A DNA stretch of 64,000 nucleotides from Photobacterium ganghwense (GCF_003025595.1 NZ_PYMI01000004.1:186001-250000), one strand, 5' to 3'; numbered from the stretch's first letter, positions 35,571-44,377 are shown. Numbers and translations: made by a program. Notes: generated from the sequence alone by a model not told the origin.

Positions 35571-35609
35571 GGCGAATTGCTCAGGCGAATTGCTCAGGCG
35601 AATTGTTCA
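35571..35609. repeat. Three tandem 13-base repeats
   Basis: GGCGAATTGCTCA occurs at 35,571-35,583 and 35,584-35,596, and with one change (GGCGAATTGTTCA) at 35,597-35,609. It lies in the decayed stretch between the receptor and the TetR remnant. Probably a slippage product in a dead coding sequence. Confidence 0.85.
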
Positions 35610-35795
35610 ATTGTTCATTAGTTATACCGACACACAAAATACGACTGGCATTAACTCCTCGCTAGAATCGCTCCTTTTAGTAAATAGGCGGCAAAAGTTT
35701 TGATCTCTAGAAAAATATGATGGTAGGTAGCTACCAGGGAGGGTATTTCCATACTCCAGCTTCTGGTTAATACTCTTGAGCGATAGTACCAACCA

Positions 35796-36012
35796 TCAAG
35801 CTTTCCAATCCGTTACTCCAACAATACGTAAGCAGTCTGCAATCATCACACAGAGAGAGATTTGGCGATCCATCTCCGGAGAAACCATGTCATGAGGCGG
35901 TAACTCTCTGTATAGGCTTCAATATTTCCCTAAATCCAGGCACACAACTTGCCAAGCCAGTCATCCGGTTGGCAGCGGTCGATTTTCTCCTCTAGCTGTT
36001 TTAGGAAATGCA
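35796..36012 (-). pseudogene. TetR-family regulator remnant, paralogue of the intact gene at 38,301
   Basis: The minus strand reads FLKQLEEKIDRCQPDDWLGK and LCAWI, a stop, then GNIEAYTESYRLMTWF, and near its end VMIADCLRIVGVTDWKA before a TGA. These line up with FLKRLEDKIDTCKADDWQGR, IEAYADTYRLHDIV and VLANCLRMVGVSEHQA of the TetR at 38,301-38,933. The N-terminal DNA-binding part is gone and the middle is deleted. An IS3 remnant lies immediately upstream. Confidence 0.85.
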
Positions 36013-36019
36013 CGCAGAG

Positions 36020-36365
36020 CTTCGTCTTAACGTAAACAGTCTGTTCACCTCACTACGAAGATTCAAGCGTTTTGCATCTACCACATGGCGGCGCTGGCGA
36101 TGATCATAATAAGTAGACATTGCAACACCGAACACACCGCAGCCCCCATTCGACAAGCCCTTGTTCAAGATGTGTAACCAACGCCTAAGAACCCTTTATC
36201 CAACATTTAATGAACGGCTCGCTGCTGGCATTTAGTAACCTTTGTCAAAAACCAAACAAGCGGCTTCAAGATTGAATTCGGCGGAAAATGAACGACGCTG
36301 TCTTGTCATGGAGCACCTCTTTCTTTGGTAGCGACTTACCACCTAATATGGTGCCCGGATTCATT
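36020..36365 (-). mobile_element. IS3-family remnant with internal deletion
   Basis: On the minus strand MTRQRRSFSAEFNLEAACLV is the start of an IS3-type OrfA, but the frame stops after 25 codons and a deletion leads to STYYDHRQRRHVVDAKRLNL, an OrfB-internal segment. A terminal TGAATCCGGGCACCA occurs near 36,345-36,365. Not functional; it probably destroyed the promoter end of the TetR paralogue. Confidence 0.75.
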
Positions 36366-36434
36366 AAACCACTAAACCACAGGCCGCATAGAGGAAAGTA
36401 CTTCTTGCCCTAGACACTATGCAAACCAATGATT

Positions 36435-37997
36435 TCAGGCAGACTTGTTGTAGGTATGTTTATGTGCCTTCCTATGGTTGCTGGCTGTACTGCCAGCATG
36501 TGAATGAACATGCGAGGTATGGCTGTCATCCGTGAAAACGACCAGCAGCACCGCAGTCAGCACACTGAGCAAGCCCGCACAGAACATGACCATTCCAAAC
36601 CCGGCCGCCATCGAGGCACGATAAGCCGAGAGCAACCTTTCTTGACCAGGAGGAAGTTCATTGCTGACTATTGCGCGCTGGGCAATCTCCACAGCATTTT
36701 GCATATTGTTGGAACTGACTACCTCAGCCATCTGCTGGATCGCATAGATGCTCATGATACTGCCCAGTACCGCAATACCCAGTGTCATGCCTATCTGCCG
36801 CAGCGCGTTCATGGTTGCCGATGCGATCCCGGCACGCTCAGCGGGCGCATAGCTCATGACCATCATCCCGGTCGCTGGAACGGAGAGCCCCATCCCAAGC
36901 CCAAGAATCGCCAGGATACTACCGACAATAAGGTAAGGCGTATTGGCGGTAAACAGTGACATTGAGCATAGGGATACCCCAATCAAGGCGTATCCACCAA
37001 CCATTAGTTTTTTTAGCGAAATATTTTGTGCCATACGGCCGAACAGCAACGATGCCCCCCCCATTACCATAAATTGAGGCATCAGGTGCCACCCAGCAGT
37101 AAGTGGTGTGTCGCCTTGCGCTTGTTGCAGATACAGTGACAGAAAGAAAAGGCTTGCATAGGCCGAAAATCCCAACGCAAAAGAAGCCAGATTTGCCACG
37201 GCCAGAGAAATATTGCGAAAAAGAAGAATAGGGAATAGTGGCCTCTTGACTGTCAATTCAATCCAGACAAAGGCCACAAAAGCCACTGCGGCACATGAAA
37301 GCGGAAGCAGGACTTTCTCCGTGGAAGCCCCATGCTCGCCAACTTCAATCAGCGCATAACTGAGCATTCCAAGCCAAATCATGCTCAATATCTGGCCAAC
37401 CGGATCAAACGCTGCATGTTCAGGGTGTTTGCGCTCGACAATTCCCCAGGCCCCAAGCAAGGCAGCAATGATACCAATTGGGACATTGACCAGAAAGATA
37501 CTTGACCAGCCAATATGCTCAATCAACAAGCCGCCGATCAAAGGGCCTGAAACCAATGACAAGGCACTACAAGCCGACCACCCACCGATTGCACGTGCAC
37601 GCTGACGGGGATCGGGAAATGCGTGGGTCAGGATAGGCATGGCTCCGGGGATCAACAGCGCACCGGCAACCCCTTGAACCCCTCGCCCCCACAGCAGAGT
37701 GTTCAGATCGGAGGCGAAGGCACAAATCACGGAGCCAATTACAAACAGGGCAACGCTGCCCAGCCACACCCGCTTGTGACCATATTTATCGCCCAGTGGG
37801 CCTGCGGACAACATCACTGCAGAGAGCGCGATGGCGTAAATGTTAATAATCCACTGAAGCCCTGCCATATCTGCATGAAGGGCCTCCTGAAGCGTCGGCA
37901 ACGCGACGTTGACAATACTGATGTCCAGTGTCGACAGAAAGGTCCCGAGATAGGCCGCGATGACAAGAGCATGAGTTCGGTATCGTTGCATGATCAC
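36435..37997 (-). CDS. MFS multidrug/siderophore exporter, DHA2 (14-TM) family
   Basis: 520 residues with 14 predicted membrane segments. N-terminus LGTFLSTLDISIVNVALPTL is the DHA2 motif D1, followed by LSAGPLGDKYGHKRVW (motif A) and RGVQGVAGALLIPGAMPIL (motif C-like). The C-terminal tail is His-rich (SHTSHVHSHAGSTASNHRKA), which might bind metal. Placed beside the metallophore regulator and transport genes and preceded by a TetR operator, it is the likely exporter of the chelator. It could also confer drug resistance. Confidence 0.87.
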   Translation of the reverse strand: MIMQRYRTHALVIAAYLGTFLSTLDISIVNVALPTLQEALHADMAGLQWIINIYAIALSAVMLSAGPLGDKYGHKRVWLGSVALFVIGSVICAFASDLNTLLWGRGVQGVAGALLIPGAMPILTHAFPDPRQRARAIGGWSACSALSLVSGPLIGGLLIEHIGWSSIFLVNVPIGIIAALLGAWGIVERKHPEHAAFDPVGQILSMIWLGMLSYALIEVGEHGASTEKVLLPLSCAAVAFVAFVWIELTVKRPLFPILLFRNISLAVANLASFALGFSAYASLFFLSLYLQQAQGDTPLTAGWHLMPQFMVMGGASLLFGRMAQNISLKKLMVGGYALIGVSLCSMSLFTANTPYLIVGSILAILGLGMGLSVPATGMMVMSYAPAERAGIASATMNALRQIGMTLGIAVLGSIMSIYAIQQMAEVVSSNNMQNAVEIAQRAIVSNELPPGQERLLSAYRASMAAGFGMVMFCAGLLSVLTAVLLVVFTDDSHTSHVHSHAGSTASNHRKAHKHTYNKSA

Positions 37998-38009
37998 CCA
38001 CCAATTGAA

Positions 38010-38024
38010 TAATAACTATTCTCA
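38010..38024. promoter_or_regulatory. Weak Fur-box-like site in the exporter promoter
   Basis: Minus strand TGAGAATAGTTATTA partly matches the 7-1-7 Fur rule, 13 bases upstream of the exporter start. Confidence 0.4.
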
Positions 38025-38036
38025 ATAATATACAAC

Positions 38037-38051
38037 GACCGACCGTCGGTC
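38037..38051. promoter_or_regulatory. TetR-type operator, copy 2 (exporter promoter)
   Basis: GACCGACCGTCGGTC: perfect 7-base arms with one central base, 40 bases upstream of the exporter start and 250 bases upstream of the TetR gene. Confidence 0.8.
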
Positions 38052-38300
38052 AATATGTGATAAACTTCGTGACGTTGATGGAAGGAATTATAATTTCAGG
38101 ATTTGGCCGGTAGTTTTTGATATGCTTACGAAAATTTTTCGATACGTGGATCTAAGGTGACTTTGGTCGTATCACTTTGAATCCGTTGTTTGGTATTCGC
38201 GGTTACGTCTAAGTACACACTCCACGAATGCACAAGCGATCTTGCTCCTGCTCATTGCGGGAACAAGCGACACAGATTGAAATGGAAAACACTGATTACG

Positions 38301-38933
38301 ATGAGATATAAAAAGAACCGTCCGGAGTTTACTCCTCCGAAAGCCAGATGTGTCAAGCCCGCAGAAGTTCGCCTGAACGAGTTGATGTCAGCCGCCGAAC
38401 AACTGTTCCTTGCCAAAGGGGTCGACTCGACGACCATCAACGAGATTGTCGAACTGGCACAGGTAGCCAAAGGTACTTTTTACCATTATTTCGCTTCTAA
38501 GAATGAGTTGCTTGCAGCCATGGGGGAGCGCTATACCGCCCAGTTTTTGAAGCGGCTTGAGGATAAAATCGACACCTGCAAAGCAGATGACTGGCAGGGC
38601 CGGCTTTGCGCTTGGATTCAAGAAAGTATTGAGGCTTACGCAGACACGTACCGCCTGCATGATATTGTTTATACCAATCATCACCACCATAACCGCACAA
38701 ACCTGGAAAAGAATGCGATTCTCGAACAACTGCAGGTTATTCTCGAAAACGGTACCCGCGTAGGTGTGTGGCAGATTGCTGAGCCACGCATTACCTCGCT
38801 CCTGATTTATGCCGGTGTACACGGTGCGACCGACGATATCATTGCTTACCCAGAAACAGATCGTGAGCATTTTATCCGCGTGGTCCTTGCGAATTGCCTG
38901 CGGATGGTCGGGGTCTCGGAGCATCAAGCCTGA
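38301..38933 (+). CDS. TetR-family regulator of the metallophore locus
   Basis: 210 residues from the ATG at 38301; the open frame runs upstream but contains no homologous sequence. Helix-turn-helix: LMSAAEQLFLAKGVDSTTIN, EIVELAQVAKGTFYHYFASK. The ligand domain is helical with TNHHHHNRTN, a His cluster that might bind metal or a metal chelate. Four near-identical palindromes (35,407, 38,037, 41,535, 41,621) stand at the promoters of the receptor, exporter, uptake and biosynthesis units and are the natural targets. It likely acts as a product-sensing repressor. Confidence 0.87.
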   Translation: MRYKKNRPEFTPPKARCVKPAEVRLNELMSAAEQLFLAKGVDSTTINEIVELAQVAKGTFYHYFASKNELLAAMGERYTAQFLKRLEDKIDTCKADDWQGRLCAWIQESIEAYADTYRLHDIVYTNHHHHNRTNLEKNAILEQLQVILENGTRVGVWQIAEPRITSLLIYAGVHGATDDIIAYPETDREHFIRVVLANCLRMVGVSEHQA

Positions 38934-38956
38934 CAAGCCGTCGGGAACCTTGTCTC

Positions 38957-39748
38957 TCATTCCGCGCTTGTTGCACAAACGCGGGTTCCGAGTACGACCA
39001 CATAGGGGTATCCCTGCGCACTTTGTTCGATACTGGCCTCAATACCATAAATCTGACGGAGCAATGCTGGCGTAATCACAGTGCGTGGTTCGCCGGATGC
39101 CACTATCTGCCCGCAGTGCAACACATCCACATGATCCGCGAATCTGAGCACATGATTGATGTCATGACAAGTCATCAGAACACATAACCCATGCTGATGA
39201 GCCAGTTGGCGAAGCAGCGTCAGCAGTTCAAACTGACGCTGCAAATCAAGCGCACTGGTCGGTTCATCCAATAGCAATACTTTGGGGTTCCGGACCAGTG
39301 CCTGAGCAACTGAAACAAGCTGACGCTGCCCGCCGCTGAGTGTGTGCAGCTCGCTGCCCGCGAGGGCAGTTAGTTGTAATTGCTCGACCAAACGAGTCAC
39401 TGCGTTAAGCTCATGCTCCCGAACTCGCCAGCCACTGCCCTGCTTGGCCGACAACAAGATCGCCTCCATAACACTCAGGCCTGTGCCGGTAAAAATATCC
39501 TGCGGCACTAATGCTGGTCGGCTCGGATGCTGTTCAGGCCAATCACAAACTGGCTGGCCATCCACCCTTACCTGTCCCTGACCTTGAAGCTGACCGGCGA
39601 TCCGCCGCAGCAGTGTAGACTTCCCTGCCGCATTGGCGCCCAAAAGCACACTCAGCTTTCCCGAATGCAGCGGACCCATAGTGACATCATGCAGCACAGT
39701 CTTACGGCCAAACCTGACACTGACCCCTTCAATGGTTAACGTTATCAT
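38957..39748 (-). CDS. Iron-chelate ABC transporter ATPase (FepC/FecE type)
   Basis: 263 residues from the ATG at 39748, which overlaps the permease stop by one base; a longer upstream frame lies inside the permease gene. Walker A GANAAGKSTLLRRIAG, signature LSGGQRQLVSVAQAL, Walker B VLLLDEPTSALD, H-loop CHDINHVLRFADHV. Energises import of the ferric or ferrous chelate with the FecCD permease and the binding protein at 49,981. It is the working counterpart of the dead copy at 32,487. Confidence 0.9.
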   Translation of the reverse strand: MITLTIEGVSVRFGRKTVLHDVTMGPLHSGKLSVLLGANAAGKSTLLRRIAGQLQGQGQVRVDGQPVCDWPEQHPSRPALVPQDIFTGTGLSVMEAILLSAKQGSGWRVREHELNAVTRLVEQLQLTALAGSELHTLSGGQRQLVSVAQALVRNPKVLLLDEPTSALDLQRQFELLTLLRQLAHQHGLCVLMTCHDINHVLRFADHVDVLHCGQIVASGEPRTVITPALLRQIYGIEASIEQSAQGYPYVVVLGTRVCATSAE

Positions 39749-40878
39749 CACACCCTCCTCCGGCGCAGAATCAGAACAAGAAACATCGGTACGCCGACCA
39801 GAGAAGTCACAATACCAATTGGCAGAACCTGACCAGGCACCGCGATTTTCCCGGCAATGGAAGCCGCAGATAACAGTGCAGCACCACATAACGCCGATGC
39901 CGGAATCAAAAATCGCTGATCCTCACCAACGATAATCCGGGCCATGTGCGGGGCGACCAGTCCCACAAACCCGATCGTCCCAACAAAAGAGACACAGAGC
40001 GATGCCAGCACGCTGCTCAGCAGAATGGTCTGCAATCGTAAGCGTGCGACCGGAATCCCCATCGCACTGGCTCGCTCTTCCCCCAGACGCATAGCTGTCA
40101 GTTGCCAGGCGCTGCGCATGAAGCACACCATCACCAAGAATAAAATGGCCGCGATCAGAACAAGCTGAGTGCTGCTGACCCTTGACAGATTTCCCATAGT
40201 CCAGAAAACAACGGCTTCCAGCGCTCTATCTGGGACGGCATACTGAAGCCCCTGCAACAGCGCCGTGAAGGTGAAAACCAGAGTCGTACCCAGTAAGATG
40301 ATCAGTTCATTATTCATACCCCGCCACCGGGTCAGTCGCTCAATCAGCAGAACAGCCATCGTCGACATGAAAAAAGCACTCGCAGGCACGACCCAATTGC
40401 CCAGAGATACGGGAAGCGTTGTTGCACCAAACACCAATCCTAATGCGGCCCCGAAACTGGCTGCGGCTGAAACCCCCAAAGTAAATGGGCTGGCCAAAGG
40501 GTTGTGAAGCACCGTTTGCATTTGAGTACCGGCAACGGACAACCCTGCACCAATGACAAGTGCAGCCAAAACTGCAGGCAGCCGGATGTCGTAGACAATC
40601 ACCTCCAGAGCAATCGGTGACTCTGAATCCCAAAGCAGACGAGCAATATCCGTGAGGCTGTAGCTGGACGGTCCCGTGCTTAAATCAATCATTGCCAGAA
40701 GCAGAACCACAGTCGCCATGGCTGTAAGCAGCCACAAGCGACGCCTGACAAGCGACAAATAAGCAGGTTTAGCTCCAGCCGACACAGTGCTCCCCTCTGT
40801 TAACACTTCAAGCTGCGAGGGACTGACAGCGTGATTCCTGAATTCTGGAGATGGAATATCCGGCGAGATCTGTTTCAT
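39748..40878 (-). CDS. FecCD-family iron-chelate permease
   Basis: 376 residues. N-terminal ~45 soluble residues, then about nine to ten membrane segments; ATVVLLLAMIDLSTGPSSYS, IRLPAVLAALVIGAGLSVAG, GAPLASP-like NPLASPFTLGVSAAASFGAA, and VGTIGFVGLVAPHMARIIVG (the ATPase-contact loop) are the family motifs. As a single gene it would work as a homodimer. Only one permease is visible for the whole locus. Confidence 0.9.
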   Translation of the reverse strand: MKQISPDIPSPEFRNHAVSPSQLEVLTEGSTVSAGAKPAYLSLVRRRLWLLTAMATVVLLLAMIDLSTGPSSYSLTDIARLLWDSESPIALEVIVYDIRLPAVLAALVIGAGLSVAGTQMQTVLHNPLASPFTLGVSAAASFGAALGLVFGATTLPVSLGNWVVPASAFFMSTMAVLLIERLTRWRGMNNELIILLGTTLVFTFTALLQGLQYAVPDRALEAVVFWTMGNLSRVSSTQLVLIAAILFLVMVCFMRSAWQLTAMRLGEERASAMGIPVARLRLQTILLSSVLASLCVSFVGTIGFVGLVAPHMARIIVGEDQRFLIPASALCGAALLSAASIAGKIAVPGQVLPIGIVTSLVGVPMFLVLILRRRRV

Positions 40879-40918
40879 TTCAACACCTGTAAGTCTGGGC
40901 TACTGTCGCATAGCGCCC

Positions 40919-41413
40919 TCATCCAATAAAAAAGTACATATCTGACCTGCAGTTAGCTGTGTATTGCTTGTCGGCAAGGTTGCTCACATTCATCGGAACA
41001 GTTACTTCGGTACCTGTCAGGCCATATAGGTCATAGCTCACCGCCAGATCATCGAGAGCAACTGATGGCTCTTTAAATATGTTATGCGGGTTGCCCCCAG
41101 ATGAGCCCGAATAACGCATACCGGCACCTCTGGAGCAAGTCTCCCCGGTTTGTGTCCAGAAGCCCAGATGCTGGGTGTCGGCGGATTTCACGTATTCCTG
41201 ATTGAGTTGAAAAACCGCGGCGGTCAGCATTGTTGCGCTGCCCTCAGGATGATATTTCATGCCCGCTTCTGTCTGGGCATGGACTCCAAAGCACGAAATG
41301 CCCGCCGACAAGACAACGAAACACGGTAGTCCTTTGCCTAACGAACGAGGAAATGGCTTAGGGGGATCTCCCGGTTTAACTGCCACTGGCAGTTCGCGAT
41401 GACGTGGTTTCAT
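40919..41413 (-). pseudogene. Gutted TonB-dependent receptor
   Basis: The frame joins a signal-peptide-like start (LPCFVVLSAGISCFGVHAQ) directly to late barrel sequence: TEAGMKYHPEGSATMLTAAV, DTQHLGFWTQTGETCSRG, then FKEPSVALDDLAVSYDLYGL and NVSNLADKQYTANCRSDMYF. The counterpart in the intact receptor reads TEVGIKFHPANSSTLLTAAV and NVSNLTDKQYVASCTSRLYC. The plug domain and most barrel strands are missing, so it cannot be a transporter. It follows a Fur box and a TetR operator that probably still drive the permease and ATPase downstream. Confidence 0.85.
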
Positions 41414-41534
41414 ATCTCTCCGATGTACTGTTCAAAATGGCCTCGACCAAAAGCACTCAGCTAAGGGTGCGCACTCACCTGATCCGGAGCAATTCATCTC
41501 CGTTTTCTGATACCCAGTCATATGCACCCACATT

Positions 41535-41549
41535 GACCGACCGATGGTC
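41535..41549. promoter_or_regulatory. TetR-type operator, copy 3
   Basis: GACCGACCGATGGTC differs from the perfect copy at 38,037 by two bases. Lies in the promoter of the minus-strand receptor-remnant/permease/ATPase unit. Confidence 0.65.
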
Positions 41550-41556
41550 GGCGTGT

Positions 41557-41575
41557 AATGATATTCAATATCATT
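41557..41575. promoter_or_regulatory. Fur box, minus-strand transport unit
   Basis: AATGATATTCAATATCATT is a perfect 9-1-9 palindrome of Fur-box type, next to operator copy 3. It should give iron repression of the transport genes. Confidence 0.75.
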
Positions 41576-41620
41576 TTCATTGCAACTTATTTTTTTATTT
41601 AAAACAAATAATTATAAATT

Positions 41621-41635
41621 GACTGACCGACGGTT
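41621..41635. promoter_or_regulatory. TetR-type operator, copy 4 (biosynthetic promoter)
   Basis: GACTGACCGACGGTT keeps the GAC-n-GACCG core with three changes from copy 2. It lies six bases before the strong Fur box. Confidence 0.55.
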
Positions 41636-41643
41636 CATTTGAT

Positions 41644-41662
41644 AATAATAATCATTATTATT
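41644..41662 (+). promoter_or_regulatory. Strong Fur box of the biosynthetic operon
   Basis: AATAATAATCATTATTATT is a perfect 9-1-9 palindrome (within GATAATAATAATCATTATTA), 25 bases before the first start codon of the operon. This is close to the classic Fur consensus and makes iron control of the whole pathway very likely. Confidence 0.85.
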
Positions 41663-41687
41663 AAACGAGACGCATAATGAGGTACAG

Positions 41688-41963
41688 ATGACAGGAACAC
41701 GAGTCATAAATTTGCTGGTCAAGATTGGGCTTCCGCCAGATCTATTGCATTCGGCTGAGAGTGATTGGCAACTTAGGACCGATTTGGGATTGAGTTCGGC
41801 AGAAACTCTGCATCTTCAGGTACAACTCGAACAGCTGGGATGCACAGGATTCAATTTGTGGGATACACACGACTATTCCCTTCAGGAACTGGAAACCATG
41901 ATCACTGCCCCTGAAGAAAACGCCCATTCCGCCCTCGGCCGGTCAGAGGTGAATCATGGCTGA
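41688..41963 (+). CDS. Stand-alone acyl/aryl carrier protein
   Basis: 91 residues. DWQLRTDLGLSSAETLHLQV carries the phosphopantetheine serine (G-L-S-S, about residue 40) in helix II of a carrier protein; the rest has the usual four-helix pattern. It is the likely carrier for the acid activated by the ligase whose gene overlaps it by eight bases. First gene of the Fur-controlled operon, with GAGG seven bases before the start. Confidence 0.8.
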   Translation: MTGTRVINLLVKIGLPPDLLHSAESDWQLRTDLGLSSAETLHLQVQLEQLGCTGFNLWDTHDYSLQELETMITAPEENAHSALGRSEVNHG

Positions 41964-43566
41964 CACTTCTTTTTGCCTGAACCGACAAATCGCAGCATCA
42001 CTGCGTCATCACGCTGATACCCCTGCTTTGGTGTCTCAGGGTGAAGTCATCACCTATCGTCAATTAAACAATCGTGTTTTCAGTACGGTCGCCCGGCTTC
42101 AGGCCGCGCAGATTCAGAAAGGAGATCGAGTTGCGTATCAGTTGCCCAATGCTGCCGAAGCCATTGTACTGATGCTTGCATCCACGATGCTCGGCGCCAT
42201 CCCGGTGCCGGTTCTGCACGCCTACCGAGAGCGTGAGCTTGAGCATCTTCTGAACAAAACACGTCCCGCCGTGGTCGCTGTAACGCGGGGAAACCGTCGT
42301 TTCAGTTCTGCTCAGTTCATTGAGCGCTATCTCAATGAGAACCACACAGGGATCAAGTTAAAGCTAATTGACGGGATCCCTGCACCAACCTGGCAGGAAT
42401 GGCAGCAACTCTCAGATTTCTGTGCACCATCCGCAGACGCCCCTGCTGCGCCGTATCTGGCTGAGATGGGCAATGACGATCCCGCGATGATGCTGCTGTC
42501 GAGCGGAACCACTGGCTTACCCAAGCCCATTGCCCGGCTGAACAGTGGCTACAGCAATATGATCGCAGCCGCCAGTGAAGTCTTTGGATTGAGCGCGGAA
42601 TCAGTATATCTCGCGGTTCTACCAGTCTCTCATGGCTTTGTGATCAACTGTCCGGGCATACTCGGAACACTTTCCTGTGGGGGTACCGTTGTCCTGGCAC
42701 CGGACACCTCTGCACGAACAGCGCTGGCACTGATTTCAGCGCATCAGGTCACCCATACCACGCTGGTTCCGGCGCTGTTGGATCAGTGGATGGATAAAAT
42801 CGGTGATCACTATGCCTCTTTGGACTCGCTGCGATACATCCAGGTTGGCGGATCACGGATTTCTCCTGAACTTGCCGCGCAGGCTGAATCGAGGCTCAAT
42901 ATCCTAATCCAGCAGTGCTATGGCATGAGCGAGGGACTGCTGTGCTTTACGCATTACACGGACGATGCGGAGATACGGCACCATTCCCAGGGAAGGCCAT
43001 TATTGCCAGACGACGAGATACGGATTGTCGACCCGGAAGGAGAACCGGTTCCCGTCGGGGAGTCTGGGGAGATCATTACCCGTGGCCCCTACACCATCAC
43101 AACCTATTTCAATGATCCCGTGGCGACCTCCCGGTCATTCACACCCGAAGGGTTCTACCGAACCGGGGATCTTGCGCATCTGGACGCGGCTGGCAACGTC
43201 TACATCGACGGTCGGGTGAGAGACGCTATCAACCGCGGGGGCGAAAAATTCAGTCCGGAAGAAATTGAGGAGCTGATTAAATCCCATCCCAGTGTGCATG
43301 ATGCCGCCTGTGTCGGAATGCCGGATCGCCAGTTTGGCGAGGTCTCGTGCTTATTTGTCGTTCTCAACGACCACCAGCAACTGCAATTGCCGGAATGCCG
43401 CCAGTATCTTGAAAAGAAAGGTGCCGCACAGTTCAAACTCCCAGAAAAGCTCGTCATTACTCATGCGATTCCCCGCAAAGGGATCGGAAAAGTGGATCGG
43501 GTGTCGCTGAGTGCCAGCGTACGTCAGCTCTCCGGCGCCCCCGTCACTGAAATGATTACGGGGTAA
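41956..43566 (+). CDS. Aryl-acid AMP ligase (EntE/DhbE-like) with altered substrate pocket
   Basis: 536 residues, standard for the family. A3 motif LLSSGTTGLPKP (about 180-191), A5 YGMSEGL, A7 FYRTGDLAHLD, NRGGEKFSPEEIEE, and Lys in GIGKVDR (A10). It activates an aromatic acid as acyl-AMP and loads the carrier. In DhbE/EntE the pocket reads HNYPLSSPG with Asn235 binding the 2-hydroxyl; here residues 226-234 read HGFVINCPG. Loss of that Asn suggests an acid without a 2-hydroxyl, such as picolinate. Cys in the Ser240 place is seen in salicylate ligases. Confidence 0.88.
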   Translation: MADTSFCLNRQIAASLRHHADTPALVSQGEVITYRQLNNRVFSTVARLQAAQIQKGDRVAYQLPNAAEAIVLMLASTMLGAIPVPVLHAYRERELEHLLNKTRPAVVAVTRGNRRFSSAQFIERYLNENHTGIKLKLIDGIPAPTWQEWQQLSDFCAPSADAPAAPYLAEMGNDDPAMMLLSSGTTGLPKPIARLNSGYSNMIAAASEVFGLSAESVYLAVLPVSHGFVINCPGILGTLSCGGTVVLAPDTSARTALALISAHQVTHTTLVPALLDQWMDKIGDHYASLDSLRYIQVGGSRISPELAAQAESRLNILIQQCYGMSEGLLCFTHYTDDAEIRHHSQGRPLLPDDEIRIVDPEGEPVPVGESGEIITRGPYTITTYFNDPVATSRSFTPEGFYRTGDLAHLDAAGNVYIDGRVRDAINRGGEKFSPEEIEELIKSHPSVHDAACVGMPDRQFGEVSCLFVVLNDHQQLQLPECRQYLEKKGAAQFKLPEKLVITHAIPRKGIGKVDRVSLSASVRQLSGAPVTEMITG

Positions 43567-43568
43567 CC

Positions 43569-44351
43569 ATGAAGCTCATTGAAACCTATACCCCGGCTGC
43601 TGTCCGACTCAGCCTGGCTTCGTCCGCCCCCGTCAGCCACCAGCTGGTGATCTTTCCCCATGCCGGCGGCGATCTCAGCTTTTACCGGGCATGGCGCAGT
43701 GCGCTGCCACCCGAGGTGGATTTGATCATCATGCAGTATCCGCACTCGCTGCAGGACGCAGACCAAGAGAAATGGCGCGCTCCGGAAACAGCAATCCGAC
43801 ATTGTGAGCGAAGCCTGAACCGCCTGCTGGGTATCGCGCCTGTTACCCTGTTTGGCCATAGCATGGGGGCGATCCTTGCTCTGCATCTTGCCAAAGCACT
43901 GGCCGGATCCAGATTTCAAATCGGGCAGCTCATTGTCTCCTCGCAATGTCCCCCGCCAACACTGTCTCAGATGCTGAAATCGGAGCAAGAGATCGAATCT
44001 CTCAAGGAGCAAGCCTTGTCTCTAGGTGAGGTCGATGGGATCAGCACGCTGGATGAGACCGCTCACCAGTATCTGGGCGAGCAGATCCTCAGCGATCTCA
44101 GACTGCTGCAGCAACTGTCTGCCCTGCCAGTCGGCAATCTGCCCCCGACAAGGGTCTTTGGCGGCCAAAATGATCCCCTCGTGGACAGACATAAACTCAA
44201 CGCGTGGTCCGGTTTCCTGCCGCAAAGCGCTGAACCAATGCTTTTCCCGGGCGGGCATTTTTACCTGTCCGATGGATTGAATTCGGTGATCGACGCCATA
44301 TTGCAGCCGTATCCAGCCTTATCGCTCAAACCACATTCATGCAACTTTTGA
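43569..44351 (+). CDS. Type II thioesterase (GrsT family)
   Basis: 260 residues. LVIFPHAGGDLSFYRAWRSA is the family's N-terminal motif, FGHSMGAILALHLA has the catalytic Ser (about residue 98), and GGHFYLSD carries the His. In PKS and NRPS clusters such enzymes clear wrongly loaded carriers; with no integrated thioesterase in the PKS here it may also release the product. Gap of two bases from the ligase gene. Confidence 0.87.
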   Translation: MKLIETYTPAAVRLSLASSAPVSHQLVIFPHAGGDLSFYRAWRSALPPEVDLIIMQYPHSLQDADQEKWRAPETAIRHCERSLNRLLGIAPVTLFGHSMGAILALHLAKALAGSRFQIGQLIVSSQCPPPTLSQMLKSEQEIESLKEQALSLGEVDGISTLDETAHQYLGEQILSDLRLLQQLSALPVGNLPPTRVFGGQNDPLVDRHKLNAWSGFLPQSAEPMLFPGGHFYLSDGLNSVIDAILQPYPALSLKPHSCNF

Positions 44352-44377
44352 CATTCATTCGCCATAGGAGTTTTTAC

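Noticed and set aside
38388..38978. Long minus-strand frame opposite the TetR gene
   Set aside because: A shadow of the TetR gene; no ribosome site and no motif.
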